Shown here: piece after piece, positions 45,785 through 53,849 of the stretch | Numbering within the stretch: the first letter of the stretch is position 1 | Layout: every line of letters begins with the position of its first letter | The notes under the pieces: model-generated | Database searches by the model: none | What the model was told of the DNA's origin: nothing | Seen by the model: only the letters and a program-made list of their open reading frames with translations | DNA from: Sphingomonas sp. | GTDB taxonomy: Bacteria; Pseudomonadota; Alphaproteobacteria; Sphingomonadales; Sphingomonadaceae | DNA: 64,000 nucleotides | Assembly (NCBI GenBank): GCA_025356055.1 | Contig: JANXUU010000140.1 | Coordinates: 40,569-104,568, forward strand | Direction of reading: 5' to 3' | Position numbers and translations under genes: made by a program

Positions 45785-46386
45785 GAGTGGCGTTTCTTCA
45801 ATTCGGCAACAATGTCGGCCCAGACAAGGCCGCGGGCTTTCAGTAATACGGTGAGGTGATAAACCAGGTCGGCCGCTTCCGACGTCAGCTCCGCATCGTC
45901 CCCGCAGCGCCCGGCCAGCGCCGTTTCGACGCCTTCTTCGCCGACCTTTTGCGCGGCTCGTGCCGGCCCTTCGGCCAATAGTTTGGCGGTGTAGCTGGTG
46001 GCGGGGTCGGCGCTCGCTCGCGAGGCGATCACGCGTTCGAGCGTGCCGATGAACCCGACGCCCGGCGCGCCGTCGTCGCCGAAGCAGCTGTCGCTGCCGG
46101 TATGGCAGGTCGGGCCGCGCGGGGTCGCGAGGATCAGCAATGCGTCGCGGTCGCAGTCCTTGCGGATATCGACCACATCGAGCAGATTGCCCGAGGTTTC
46201 GCCCTTGCGCCACGGGCCGCCACGCGAGCGGCTGTGGAAGGTGACCAGCTTGTCCGCGATGGTGGCCTCAAGCGCGGCGCGATCCATATAGCCCAGCATT
46301 CGCACTTCGCCCGAGGCGGCATCCTGGACGATCGCGGGGATCAGCCCCTCCATCTTGTCCCAATCGAGCGTTCCGACGTCGATCAT
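45781..46386 (-). CDS. hisIE: bifunctional phosphoribosyl-AMP cyclohydrolase/phosphoribosyl-ATP pyrophosphatase
   Basis: Second and third steps of histidine synthesis in one 201-residue protein. The HisI half (about 1-110) has [26 protein letters not shown] and zinc ligands in CDRDAL ... [12 protein letters not shown]. The HisE half (about 115-201) has the MazG-like [12 protein letters not shown] and [13 protein letters not shown]. The fusion is usual in gammaproteobacteria; alphaproteobacteria mostly keep hisI and hisE apart. Last gene of the operon, ATGA overlap with hisF. Confidence 0.95.
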   Translation of the reverse strand: MIDVGTLDWDKMEGLIPAIVQDAASGEVRMLGYMDRAALEATIADKLVTFHSRSRGGPWRKGETSGNLLDVVDIRKDCDRDALLILATPRGPTCHTGSDSCFGDDGAPGVGFIGTLERVIASRASADPATSYTAKLLAEGPARAAQKVGEEGVETALAGRCGDDAELTSEAADLVYHLTVLLKARGLVWADIVAELKKRHS

Positions 46387-47147
46387 GGCCTGGTCTCCAC
46401 GCCGAGGGCGGCAAGGTCGCGCTTGAGGTCGGGGATAGCGATCCGGCGATCATGGAACACGCTCGCCGCTAGCGCGCCGCTCGCGCCGATGCCGAACGCG
46501 TCGGCGAAATGTTGGACCGATCCGGCGCCGCCCGAGGCGATGACGGGAACGCCCAGCGGGACGAGTGCGGCGGTCTGGACCAAGTCATAGCCGCGGCGCA
46601 CGCCGTCGCGGTCGATGCAGTTGAGCACGATTTCGCCCGCGCCCAGCGCCACCGCCTCGCGCGCCCACGCCACCGTGTCGCGGCCAGCGTCCCGAGTGGC
46701 TTCAACCTTGCCGGTATATTGCTTGACGATCCAGCGGCCGTCACCAGCGATCAGGCTGTCGATCCCGACGACGACGCACTGCCGCCCGAAGGCCTGCGCC
46801 AACTCGCCGATCAACTCGGGGCGTTCAAGCGCGGGGGAGTTGACCGAGATTTTATCCGCGCCTTGCTCGAGAACCCGCGCGGCTTCGTCACGGCTGCGAA
46901 TCCCGCCCGCAACGCAAAACGGAATGTCGATCACCGCGGCAATGCGGTGGACCCACGCGACGTCGACCCCGCGTCCTTCGGCGCTGGCGGTGATGTCGTA
47001 GAACACCAGCTCGTCGGCGCCCTCGTCGCGATAGCGCAGCGCGAGATCGACGATATCACCGACATCGCGGTGGTCGCGAAACTTGACGCCCTTGACGACG
47101 CGGCCATCGGCGACGTCGAGGCAGGGGATGATCCTAGCGACTGGCAT
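46383..47147 (-). CDS. hisF: imidazole glycerol phosphate synthase subunit HisF
   Basis: Cyclase subunit that uses ammonia from HisH to make IGP and AICAR. The 254-residue TIM barrel starts [23 protein letters not shown], with Asp of CLD and DRDG ([13 protein letters not shown]) as catalytic acids and phosphate loops ASGGAGS. It starts 14 bases inside the hisA end. Confidence 0.96.
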   Translation of the reverse strand: MPVARIIPCLDVADGRVVKGVKFRDHRDVGDIVDLALRYRDEGADELVFYDITASAEGRGVDVAWVHRIAAVIDIPFCVAGGIRSRDEAARVLEQGADKISVNSPALERPELIGELAQAFGRQCVVVGIDSLIAGDGRWIVKQYTGKVEATRDAGRDTVAWAREAVALGAGEIVLNCIDRDGVRRGYDLVQTAALVPLGVPVIASGGAGSVQHFADAFGIGASGALAASVFHDRRIAIPDLKRDLAALGVETRP

Positions 47148-47892
47148 CGATCGCCCCTGCCGCCTGAAGCGCCTGTTCGACGGTGAAGCGGCCTTCCCAC
47201 AATGCCTTGCCGACGATCGCGCCCGACGCGCCCGATTGAGCGAGGATGGCAAGGTCGTCGAGCGTGGCGACTCCGCCCGAGGCCTGCAGCGCGACCGCGG
47301 GATACCAGTCGACGATCGCCTCGATCAGCGGCACATTGGGTCCGGTCAGCATGCCGTCGCGGCCGATGTCGGTGACGAGCAGATGGCGAACGGTCGGGAA
47401 CTGGTCGAGGACTTGATCGAGGCTTTGCCCCGACCCTTCGGCCCAGCCGTGCGTGGCGACCATCGCCGCGCCGCGTTCGATGATTTCGTGCTCGATACGA
47501 ACGTCGAGCGCAAGGGTCAGGCGCTCGGGGCCGAACTTGTCGAGCAGCGCCGCGAACGCGGGGGGGTTGTTGACGGCCAGGCTGCCGACGACGACGCGCG
47601 ACACGCCGGCGTCGAGGAGGGTCGCGACATGCTTGGGAGAGCGGACGCCGCCAGCGACCTGAAGCTTGAGGCGGGCTGAGTGGGCGAGGTTGGTGAGGAG
47701 CGCGTGCTGGCGCGGCTCCCTCGCTTTCGCGCCGTCGAGGTCGACGATGTGTGCCCATGTCGCCCCTTCGTCGGCGAACCGATCGAGCGCCGCGGCAGGT
47801 TCCTCGTCGTACTGCGTCTCGCGCGCGAAATCGCCTTGGGCGAGGCGCACGCAGCGACCGGCGATGAGGTCGATGGCGGGATAAAGGATCAT
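47134..47892 (-). CDS. hisA: ProFAR isomerase HisA
   Basis: Isomerises ProFAR to PRFAR. The 252-residue TIM barrel starts [22 protein letters not shown] with the first catalytic Asp. LQVAGGVRS and [14 protein letters not shown] (second catalytic Asp) follow, and [13 protein letters not shown] is the phosphate site. ATG overlaps the hisH stop as ATGA. Confidence 0.96.
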   Translation of the reverse strand: MILYPAIDLIAGRCVRLAQGDFARETQYDEEPAAALDRFADEGATWAHIVDLDGAKAREPRQHALLTNLAHSARLKLQVAGGVRSPKHVATLLDAGVSRVVVGSLAVNNPPAFAALLDKFGPERLTLALDVRIEHEIIERGAAMVATHGWAEGSGQSLDQVLDQFPTVRHLLVTDIGRDGMLTGPNVPLIEAIVDWYPAVALQASGGVATLDDLAILAQSGASGAIVGKALWEGRFTVEQALQAAGAIDASR

Positions 47893-48482
47893 GCCGACAG
47901 GAAAGCCTTCAGGAAGCGCGCGCCGGGCTCGGCGGAGCGTTCGGGATGGAACTGCGCGCCCCACAGATGGCCGTGGCGCAGGGCGGCAGGGAGGGGCGTG
48001 CCATAGGTGACGCGCGCGGCGGTGGCGGGACCGTCGTCGCAGGCGAAGCTGTGCGCGAAATAGACATGGTCGCCGTTGACGAGGCCGATGTCTTTGTCGG
48101 ATTTTGGCGCGGCGTCCTCGATCGCGGTCCAGCCCATGTGCGGCACGGGGCGTCCGGGTACGGCGGTCATCTCGCGCACGCGGCCGGGGACGAGCGCGAG
48201 GCAAAGCGTGTCGGCTTCGTCCGAGCTTTCGAACATGAGCTGCATGCCAAGGCAGATGCCGAGCAGCGGCCTGGTGCGGGCCTTCAGCGCATCGATCAGC
48301 CCGAGCGACCGGAGCCGCTCCATCGCATAGCCTGCCGCGCCGACGCCGGGGAGGACAAGGCGCTCGACCTCGCCGACTGAGGCGGCGTCCTTCACGAGGC
48401 TGGGCTCCGCGCCAAGGCGGGCGAAGCCGAGGCGGATCGATTCAACGTTGCCGTAGCCGAGGTCGAGAATCGCGATGCTCAC
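47889..48482 (-). CDS. hisH: imidazole glycerol phosphate synthase glutaminase subunit HisH
   Basis: Class I glutamine amidotransferase that feeds ammonia to HisF. The 197-residue protein starts at a GTG within the hisCB stop (GTGA). [14 protein letters not shown], the nucleophile Cys in [13 protein letters not shown] and the His-Glu pair in GAQFHPERS are all present. Confidence 0.95.
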   Translation of the reverse strand: MSIAILDLGYGNVESIRLGFARLGAEPSLVKDAASVGEVERLVLPGVGAAGYAMERLRSLGLIDALKARTRPLLGICLGMQLMFESSDEADTLCLALVPGRVREMTAVPGRPVPHMGWTAIEDAAPKSDKDIGLVNGDHVYFAHSFACDDGPATAARVTYGTPLPAALRHGHLWGAQFHPERSAEPGARFLKAFLSA

Positions 48483-50128
48483 AGCACGCCCTTGGTGCTC
48501 GGGAGCGCGGTCGCGTTGCCGTCGATCGCGAGACTCATGCGGAGGGCTCGGCCGAACGCCTTGAAGCAGCCTTCGACCTTGTGGTGGTCGTTGTCGCCCT
48601 CGACCTTGACGTGGATCGCGCACGCCATCGAGTCGGCAAGACTGCGGAAGATGTGCGGGACCATTTGCGTCGGAAGGCCGCCGACCTCGGGGGTGTCGAA
48701 GTGGCCGTCGAACTTGCTGAAGGGCCGCCCGGACAGGTCGATGAGCACTTCGGCCCGAACCTCGTCCATCGGCAAGGCGAAGCCGAACCGACCAATGCCG
48801 CGCTTGTCGCCCAGGGCCTGGCGGAGCGCGGCGCCGAGGGCCAACGCGATGTCTTCGACGCTGTGGTGGGGGTCGATCTCGAGATCGCCCGAGCAAGCGA
48901 GGGTCAGGCTGAATCCGCCGTGCGCGGCGACCTGGTCGAGCATGTGGTCATAGAAGCCGATGCCGGTCGAGATGCAGCGCGGCTCGGGCCGGTCGAGGTC
49001 GATCGCGACAGCAATGCGGGTTTCCTTGGTATCGCGGACAAGCTCGGCTCGACGGCTGGCGCGAGCCGGTTCAAAGAGGCCGAAGACGGCGAGCATTGCC
49101 GCGTTTTCGGCTTCGGTGCCGACGGTGACGCGCACGCCTCCGGGTGCGGCGTTGGGGCGGAAGCGGAGACGGATTCCGGCGGCGGCGAGACGCTGGGCGA
49201 GCGCGGCGGGGTCATCGACTTCGAGAAACAGGAAGTTGCCGCCGGTGCGGATAGTGCGGATTTCCGTGACCGTGCGCAATCGCTCGGCCAGCAGATTGCG
49301 GTCGGCGAGCAGGCGGGCGATGCGCTGGTCGTGGATCGGCATTCGCTCGGCGGCGAGGGCATCCAGCGCCAAGGCGATCGACAGCGAGGGAAGCGGGTAG
49401 GGCGGTGAGACTCGTGAGACGAGCTCGATGATTTCAGGGTCGGCGATGAGGCAGCCGACGCGAGCACCCGCCAGGCCGTACGCCTTCGACAGGGTGCGCA
49501 GGACGAGCAGGTTGCCGCCGACCTGACCCGCGAAACTTGGGCTGTCCGAGAACTCGATATAGGCTTCGTCGGCCACGACCAGCGTGTCGGGCAAGGCGGC
49601 GGCTATGCGGCGCACATCGGCGGGGTCGACGGGGGTGCCGGTCGGGTTGTTGGGAGTGCAGAGGAACAGCAGTTTCGGCTTGGCGCCGAGGCAGGTCGCG
49701 ATGACGGCTTCGGCGTCGAATGTGAGGTCATCGGTCAGCCGCGCGGGGACGACCTTCGCGCCCTGAACTCGCGCAAACTGGGCGTAGGCGGAAAAGGTCG
49801 GCTCGACGATGACGATGCTGTCCTCGCCGGGGCGGCAGAAGGTGCGGATGAGCAGGTCGATCGCGTCGTCGCTGCCGCGCGTCGCCCATAGCTGGGCAGT
49901 GCTGCAGCCGTAGAGGTCGGCCAAGCGCTGGCGAAGCGCGGCGGGTTGCGGTTCGGGGTAGCGGTTGACCGACGCCGCGAGGCCGCCGCCGACAAGCGGG
50001 ACGAACGGATTCTCGTTGGCGTCGAGCTTGATCGAGCCGCCGATCGGCGCGCCGCCCGCTGCCGCAGCGGTGTCGGTCGGGGGGAGGGCGAGGATCTCCG
50101 GGCGGGCGAGGCGTTGGGCGAGCGTCAC
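48479..50128 (-). CDS. hisCB: HisC-HisB fusion: histidinol-phosphate aminotransferase plus imidazoleglycerol-phosphate dehydratase
   Basis: One 549-codon frame without internal stop. Residues 1-350 are a complete His[34 protein letters not shown] and the PLP lysine Lys215 in [11 protein letters not shown]. After a linker of about ten residues ([10 protein letters not shown]) the HisB dehydratase runs to 549: [64 protein letters not shown] and terminal LPSTKGVL. E. coli HisB carries a histidinol-phosphatase at this place instead; here HisC occupies it and the phosphatase is the separate HisN. The GTG start overlaps the hisD stop. Confidence 0.93.
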   Translation of the reverse strand: MTLAQRLARPEILALPPTDTAAAAGGAPIGGSIKLDANENPFVPLVGGGLAASVNRYPEPQPAALRQRLADLYGCSTAQLWATRGSDDAIDLLIRTFCRPGEDSIVIVEPTFSAYAQFARVQGAKVVPARLTDDLTFDAEAVIATCLGAKPKLLFLCTPNNPTGTPVDPADVRRIAAALPDTLVVADEAYIEFSDSPSFAGQVGGNLLVLRTLSKAYGLAGARVGCLIADPEIIELVSRVSPPYPLPSLSIALALDALAAERMPIHDQRIARLLADRNLLAERLRTVTEIRTIRTGGNFLFLEVDDPAALAQRLAAAGIRLRFRPNAAPGGVRVTVGTEAENAAMLAVFGLFEPARASRRAELVRDTKETRIAVAIDLDRPEPRCISTGIGFYDHMLDQVAAHGGFSLTLACSGDLEIDPHHSVEDIALALGAALRQALGDKRGIGRFGFALPMDEVRAEVLIDLSGRPFSKFDGHFDTPEVGGLPTQMVPHIFRSLADSMACAIHVKVEGDNDHHKVEGCFKAFGRALRMSLAIDGNATALPSTKGVL

Positions 50129-51375
50129 GCGCGCATCTCCGCTGCTCTGGCGTGGGCTTCCAGCCCTTCGAGGCGAGCGAGCGCGGCGGCCGGTCCGGCG
50201 ACGGCGCGCGAGGCGGCGGAAGTGGCGCGGAGCACGCTGACTTCCTTCATGAAGCTGAGCACGGTGACCCCGCCATAGGCGCGCGCGGCGCCGCCCGTGG
50301 GAAGGACGTGGCTCGACCCGGCAAGATAGTCGCCGAAGCTTTCCGCCACCCCGTGCCCGACGAAAATCGCGCCGGCGTTGCGGATGCGGGGGACCAAGGC
50401 GTCCGGATCGGCAACAGCGAGGCTGAGGTGCTCGGAGGCCCAGGCGTTAGCGAGCGCGACGGCCGCGTCGAGGGTCGCGACGACGGCTTTCGCGGCGGCC
50501 ATCGCGGGCACGGCGGCGGGGATATCCGCGAGTTGGCGGTCGACTTCGCGCAATACCGCCTCGGCGAGGGCAGCGTCGGTGGCGATCAATACGACTTCGG
50601 CATCGGGGTCATGTTCGGCCTGGCTGAGCAGGTCGGCGGCAACGGTCGCGGGGTCGGCGCTGGCGTCGGCGATGACGAGCAGTTCGCTTGGGCCGGCCGG
50701 AAGGTCGATCGCCGGGCCACCGGGGGTGGCGGCGACGAGGGCCTTTGCCGCAGCGACCCACTTGTTGCCGGGGCCGGCGATCTTGGCGACGGGTGCAATC
50801 TCGCCCGCGCCGAAGGCCAGCGCAGCGATCGCCTGCGCCCCGCCGACGGTCCAGATGGCGGGGATCCCGCACAGCTCGGCGGCAAGCGCGATGGCCGGGT
50901 CGAGCCCGCCGTCGGGGCGTGGCGGGGTGACGACGATGATCTCGCTTACGCCTGCCACAAGCGCCGGAATGGCGAGCATCAACAGGGTCGAGAACAGCGG
51001 GGCATTGCTGCCGGGAACGTACAGGCCGACCCGGTCGATCGCGCGCCATTCCTTCGCGACGGTCAGGCCGGGCATGGTTTCGACCGCGGCATCGCGCGGG
51101 CGGGTCCCAGTGTGGAAGCTGGTGACATTGCAGTGCGCCAGTTCGACGGCCGCGAGGGTTGCGGCGGGGTAGGAGGCGCGGGCTTGGGCGGCGAACGGGG
51201 CAACCTCGACAAGGCGTGGCGGCGCGTGGTCGATGCGTTCGGACTCGGCGACGAGCGCGCCCCAGCCGCCGGCCCGGACTCGCGCGACGATTGCGGCGAC
51301 GGCCTCGCGGAAAGCGGGGTCCTCCGCTCTCGTCCGTCGGTCGAGCGCTCCGGGGATGTTGTCGACGATTCGCAT
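50125..51375 (-). CDS. hisD: histidinol dehydrogenase
   Basis: Zinc enzyme that oxidises histidinol to histidine with two NAD. The 416-residue protein has [73 protein letters not shown] and SEHLSL. The PGS(N)APLFST form matches gammaproteobacterial and Bacteroidetes HisD rather than the PGGTAAYPSS form usual in alphaproteobacteria. ATG shares one base with the hisG stop (TGATG). Confidence 0.95.
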   Translation of the reverse strand: MRIVDNIPGALDRRTRAEDPAFREAVAAIVARVRAGGWGALVAESERIDHAPPRLVEVAPFAAQARASYPAATLAAVELAHCNVTSFHTGTRPRDAAVETMPGLTVAKEWRAIDRVGLYVPGSNAPLFSTLLMLAIPALVAGVSEIIVVTPPRPDGGLDPAIALAAELCGIPAIWTVGGAQAIAALAFGAGEIAPVAKIAGPGNKWVAAAKALVAATPGGPAIDLPAGPSELLVIADASADPATVAADLLSQAEHDPDAEVVLIATDAALAEAVLREVDRQLADIPAAVPAMAAAKAVVATLDAAVALANAWASEHLSLAVADPDALVPRIRNAGAIFVGHGVAESFGDYLAGSSHVLPTGGAARAYGGVTVLSFMKEVSVLRATSAASRAVAGPAAALARLEGLEAHARAAEMRA

Positions 51376-52259
51376 CAGAGCATCATCTTTTCGATTGGCA
51401 TGACGAGGATCGCCGATGCACCGGCGGCCTTCAGTTTCTCGAGCGTCTCCCAGAACACCGATTCCTGGCACACCGCTTGGACCGCATAATGGCCTGGGCG
51501 TCCGGCGAGCGGGATGACGGTCGGGGCCTCGGCGCCGGGCAAGATGCGGGCGATTTCGGCGAGCGATTCCTCGGTCGCGTTGAGCACGATATATTTGGAC
51601 TCCGCCGTCGCGATGACACCGTTGATGCGGGTCATGAGAGCGGTGGCGCGTTCCGCCAGCGCTGGGGCGACGGTCTTCAAGGTGCGCACCAGCACCGCCT
51701 CGCTGTCGAACACGGTTTCGACCGCCGCCAGCCCATTGGCCCCCAGCGTCGCGCCGGTCGAGACGAGGTCGCACACGAACCTGGCGATGCCGAGGCGCGG
51801 GGCGAGCTCGACTGCGCCTTTCATCGTGACGATCTCGGCCTCGACGCCGCGTTCCGCCAGAAAGCGTGCGGTCAGGCGCGGGTAGCTCGTGGCGATGCGT
51901 TGGCCCGCGAGCATGGATGTCTCGTAGACCATGCCCTCCGGCGCGGCGATCTTGAGGCTGCAGCGGCCAAAGCCGAGCGCGGCGACGGTCTCGAACCGGG
52001 GTGCGGCAAAGCCCAGCGCATATTCCTCGAGTACGTTCTGCCCGCAGATGCCGAGCTCGCACACCCCGTCGGCGACGAAGGTCGGGATGTCGTCGTCGCG
52101 GACGAACATCAGGTCGAGCGGGAAATTTTCGGCACGTGCGGTCAGCGCATTCTTGCCGCCCTGGATCTTGAGCCCGGCGCCCTTGAGCAAATCCTTGCTC
52201 TGATCGGACAGGCGGCCCGATTTCTGGATTGCGATGTGGAGGCGGCTGCGGTCGGTCAC
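51375..52259 (-). CDS. hisG: ATP phosphoribosyltransferase, long form
   Basis: Committed and feedback-regulated first step of histidine synthesis. The 294-residue protein is the long form: catalytic domains with IAIQKSGRLSD, VRDDDIP, GICGQNVLEE, ATSYPRLTARFL and DLVSTGATLGANGL, then the C-terminal ACT-like histidine-binding domain (ESKYIVLNATEESL ... FWETLEKLKAAGASAILVMPIEKM). It aligns well by eye with E. coli HisG. Most alphaproteobacteria use the short HisG with HisZ. GTG start overlaps the regulator stop as GTGA. Confidence 0.95.
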   Translation of the reverse strand: MTDRSRLHIAIQKSGRLSDQSKDLLKGAGLKIQGGKNALTARAENFPLDLMFVRDDDIPTFVADGVCELGICGQNVLEEYALGFAAPRFETVAALGFGRCSLKIAAPEGMVYETSMLAGQRIATSYPRLTARFLAERGVEAEIVTMKGAVELAPRLGIARFVCDLVSTGATLGANGLAAVETVFDSEAVLVRTLKTVAPALAERATALMTRINGVIATAESKYIVLNATEESLAEIARILPGAEAPTVIPLAGRPGHYAVQAVCQESVFWETLEKLKAAGASAILVMPIEKMML

Positions 52260-52555
52260 TTCGGTTCTTTCATGCGGTCGAGAAGGAGGCGATAACCGCC
52301 GTTCTGCTCCTCTTTCAGGAAGCGGGCGACGCGCACGATCGTGGTCGTGCTGACCCCGGTCGCGTCGTGGATCTCGCGGTAGGTCATGGCGCCGGCGTCG
52401 AGCAATTTGGCGACCTGCCACCGTTCGGCGAGCGTGCGCACTTCGGCGGGAGTGCACAAGTCGCGGAGCACGGCGCGCGCCTCCTCGTCCGAGCGGAGCG
52501 CGGCGAGCACGGCGGCAAGGTCCTCGGCGGGACGGGGGGAAGCGACTGCGGTCAT
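52256..52555 (-). CDS. TrpR-family repressor of the YerC/YecD (HisR) type
   Basis: A 99-residue all-helical protein. LCTPAEVRTLAERWQVAKLLDAGAMTYREIHDATGVSTTTIVRVARFL is the TrpR/YerC helix-turn-helix core. YerC-type relatives next to his genes are proposed histidine-operon repressors. It is the first gene of the his operon, coupled to hisG, and sits in front of the divergent trp operon, so it could regulate either or both. No operator could be identified with confidence; TGATA direct repeats at about 52570 and 52580 are weak candidates. Confidence 0.85.
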   Translation of the reverse strand: MTAVASPRPAEDLAAVLAALRSDEEARAVLRDLCTPAEVRTLAERWQVAKLLDAGAMTYREIHDATGVSTTTIVRVARFLKEEQNGGYRLLLDRMKEPK

Positions 52556-52651
52556 CGGCGTTACAGCGTGATAGAACAATGATACGAGGAGTGCAACAGT
52601 CAATGTTTCAGCAGACGGCCCGCCAGCCGCTCGACGAAGAAATTTCTTTGG

Positions 52652-52657
52652 TTGACA
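52652..52657 (+). promoter_or_regulatory. -35 element of the trp operon promoter
   Basis: A consensus TTGACA at 52652-52657. No good -10 hexamer follows at 16-18 bases (GGCATT or CATTGG are the candidates). That spacing would place the start of transcription at or just before the trpL ATG (52688), i.e. a leaderless leader peptide as is known for Sinorhizobium meliloti trpL. Confidence 0.5.
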
Positions 52658-52687
52658 AACAGGATCCTGGCCCGGCATTGGGGCGCC

Positions 52688-52756
52688 ATGTCGATCAACC
52701 TCTCCAGCACCGTTACCTGGTGGCGCCCCTCACCCCGATGGCGGTCGCGCGGTTGA
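52688..52756 (+). CDS. trpL: trp operon leader peptide TrpL
   Basis: A 22-codon frame (MSINLSSTVTWWRPSP then RWRSRG, stop at 52754-52756) with tandem Trp codons at 52718-52723 and a third at 52739-52741. That is three Trp in 22 residues, far above chance. It lies 26 bases upstream of an intrinsic terminator and 80 bases before aroF, the geometry of ribosome-mediated attenuation. GGGGCGCC before the ATG is not a typical ribosome-binding site. The 9-base segment 52680-52688 is perfectly complementary to 52721-52729 over the second Trp codon, which would matter only if the transcript starts upstream of the ATG. Confidence 0.85.
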   Translation: MSINLSSTVTWWRPSPRWRSRG

Positions 52757-52782
52757 TTCTCGTCTTTTGACGATGTCCCCGA

Positions 52783-52809
52783 GGTCCGCGTTTCGCGGGC
52801 CTTTTTTTT
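52783..52809 (+). terminator. trp attenuator terminator
   Basis: GGTCCGCG (52783-52790) pairs with CGCGGGCC (52794-52801) across a TTT loop, followed by eight T (52802-52809). The 5' arm can alternatively pair with sequence at the end of trpL: CGCGG (52748-52752) with CCGCG (52786-52790) and CTCG (52759-52762) with CGAG (52780-52783), an antiterminator. A ribosome stalled at the Trp codons leaves 52748-52762 free; one that reaches the stop codon covers it. The mechanism is inferred, the elements are directly visible. Confidence 0.85.
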
Positions 52810-52835
52810 CGCCTTTTGCTGCCAGGAATTTTCAA

Positions 52836-53849
52836 ATGATCATCGTGATGAAGCCCAATGTCCCCGACGACGCCGTGACCGAGCTGCTCGAGCGGATCGA
52901 GGCAAAAGGCCTCAAGCCGCTCCACATGCCGGGGAGCGAGCGGGTCGTGCTGGGCGCGCTCGGCGACGAACGGGTGCTTGCCGACCTCGGGCTCGAGCAT
53001 CATCCCTATGTCGAATCGGTCAAGCCGATCCTGGCACCCTACAAGCTGGTCAGTCGCGAGCTCCACCCGCATGACACGATCGTCAATATCGGCGGCGTGT
53101 CGCTCGGCGGTAGCCGGTTCGCGCTGATCGCCGGGCCGTGCGCGGTCGAGAATGAGACCCAGCTGCTCGCCTCGGCCAAGGCGGCCAAGGCGGGAGGTGC
53201 GCGGATCCTTCGCGGCGGGGCATTCAAGCCGCGCACCTCGCCCTACTCGTTTCAGGGGCATGGCGGCGATGGGCTGATGCTGCTCGCCGAGGTCGGGCGC
53301 GAGGTCGGCATGCCGGTGGTCACCGAGGTGGTCGAGAGCGCCGACGTCGAGCTGGTCGCGACGCACGCCGACGCGCTTCAGGTTGGCGCTCGCAACATGC
53401 AGAACTTTGCGTTGTTGAAGGCCGTCGGTCAGGTGAGGAAGCCGGTGATCCTCAAGCGCGGAATGGCGGCGAAGGTCGAGGATTTGCTGCTCGCGGCGGA
53501 GTATATCTTGGCCGAGGGCAACGATCAGGTAGTGCTGTGCGAGCGCGGGATTCGGACTTTCGAAACGGCGACGCGCAACACGCTCGATCTGGCGGCGGTG
53601 CCGTTGCTCAAGATGCTGAGCCATCTGCCCGTCGTTGTCGACCCAAGCCACGGGACGGGGGTGCGCAGCCTGGTCACCCCGATGGCGCTGGCAGGGGCGG
53701 CTGCCGGTGCCGACGGGCTGATGGTCGAGGTGCATTATGACCCCTCGGTCGCGCTGTCGGACGGGGCGCAGTCGCTCTATCCGGCGCAGTTCGAGGCGCT
53801 CGGCAAGCAGTTGGCGCAATTGCTGCCGGTGGTCGGGCGCAGTTTGTGA
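52836..53849 (+). CDS. aroF: 3-deoxy-7-phosphoheptulonate synthase, class I-beta
   Basis: Second DAHP synthase of the window, 337 residues. The N-terminal ferredoxin-like domain ([20 protein letters not shown] ...) is fused to the TIM barrel, as in Thermotoga-type enzymes: [60 protein letters not shown]. The N-terminal domain is the allosteric part in known relatives. As first structural gene after the attenuator, its supply of precursor follows tryptophan demand. AGGA lies nine bases before the ATG; stop overlaps trpE as GTGA. Confidence 0.95.
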   Translation: MIIVMKPNVPDDAVTELLERIEAKGLKPLHMPGSERVVLGALGDERVLADLGLEHHPYVESVKPILAPYKLVSRELHPHDTIVNIGGVSLGGSRFALIAGPCAVENETQLLASAKAAKAGGARILRGGAFKPRTSPYSFQGHGGDGLMLLAEVGREVGMPVVTEVVESADVELVATHADALQVGARNMQNFALLKAVGQVRKPVILKRGMAAKVEDLLLAAEYILAEGNDQVVLCERGIRTFETATRNTLDLAAVPLLKMLSHLPVVVDPSHGTGVRSLVTPMALAGAAAGADGLMVEVHYDPSVALSDGAQSLYPAQFEALGKQLAQLLPVVGRSL

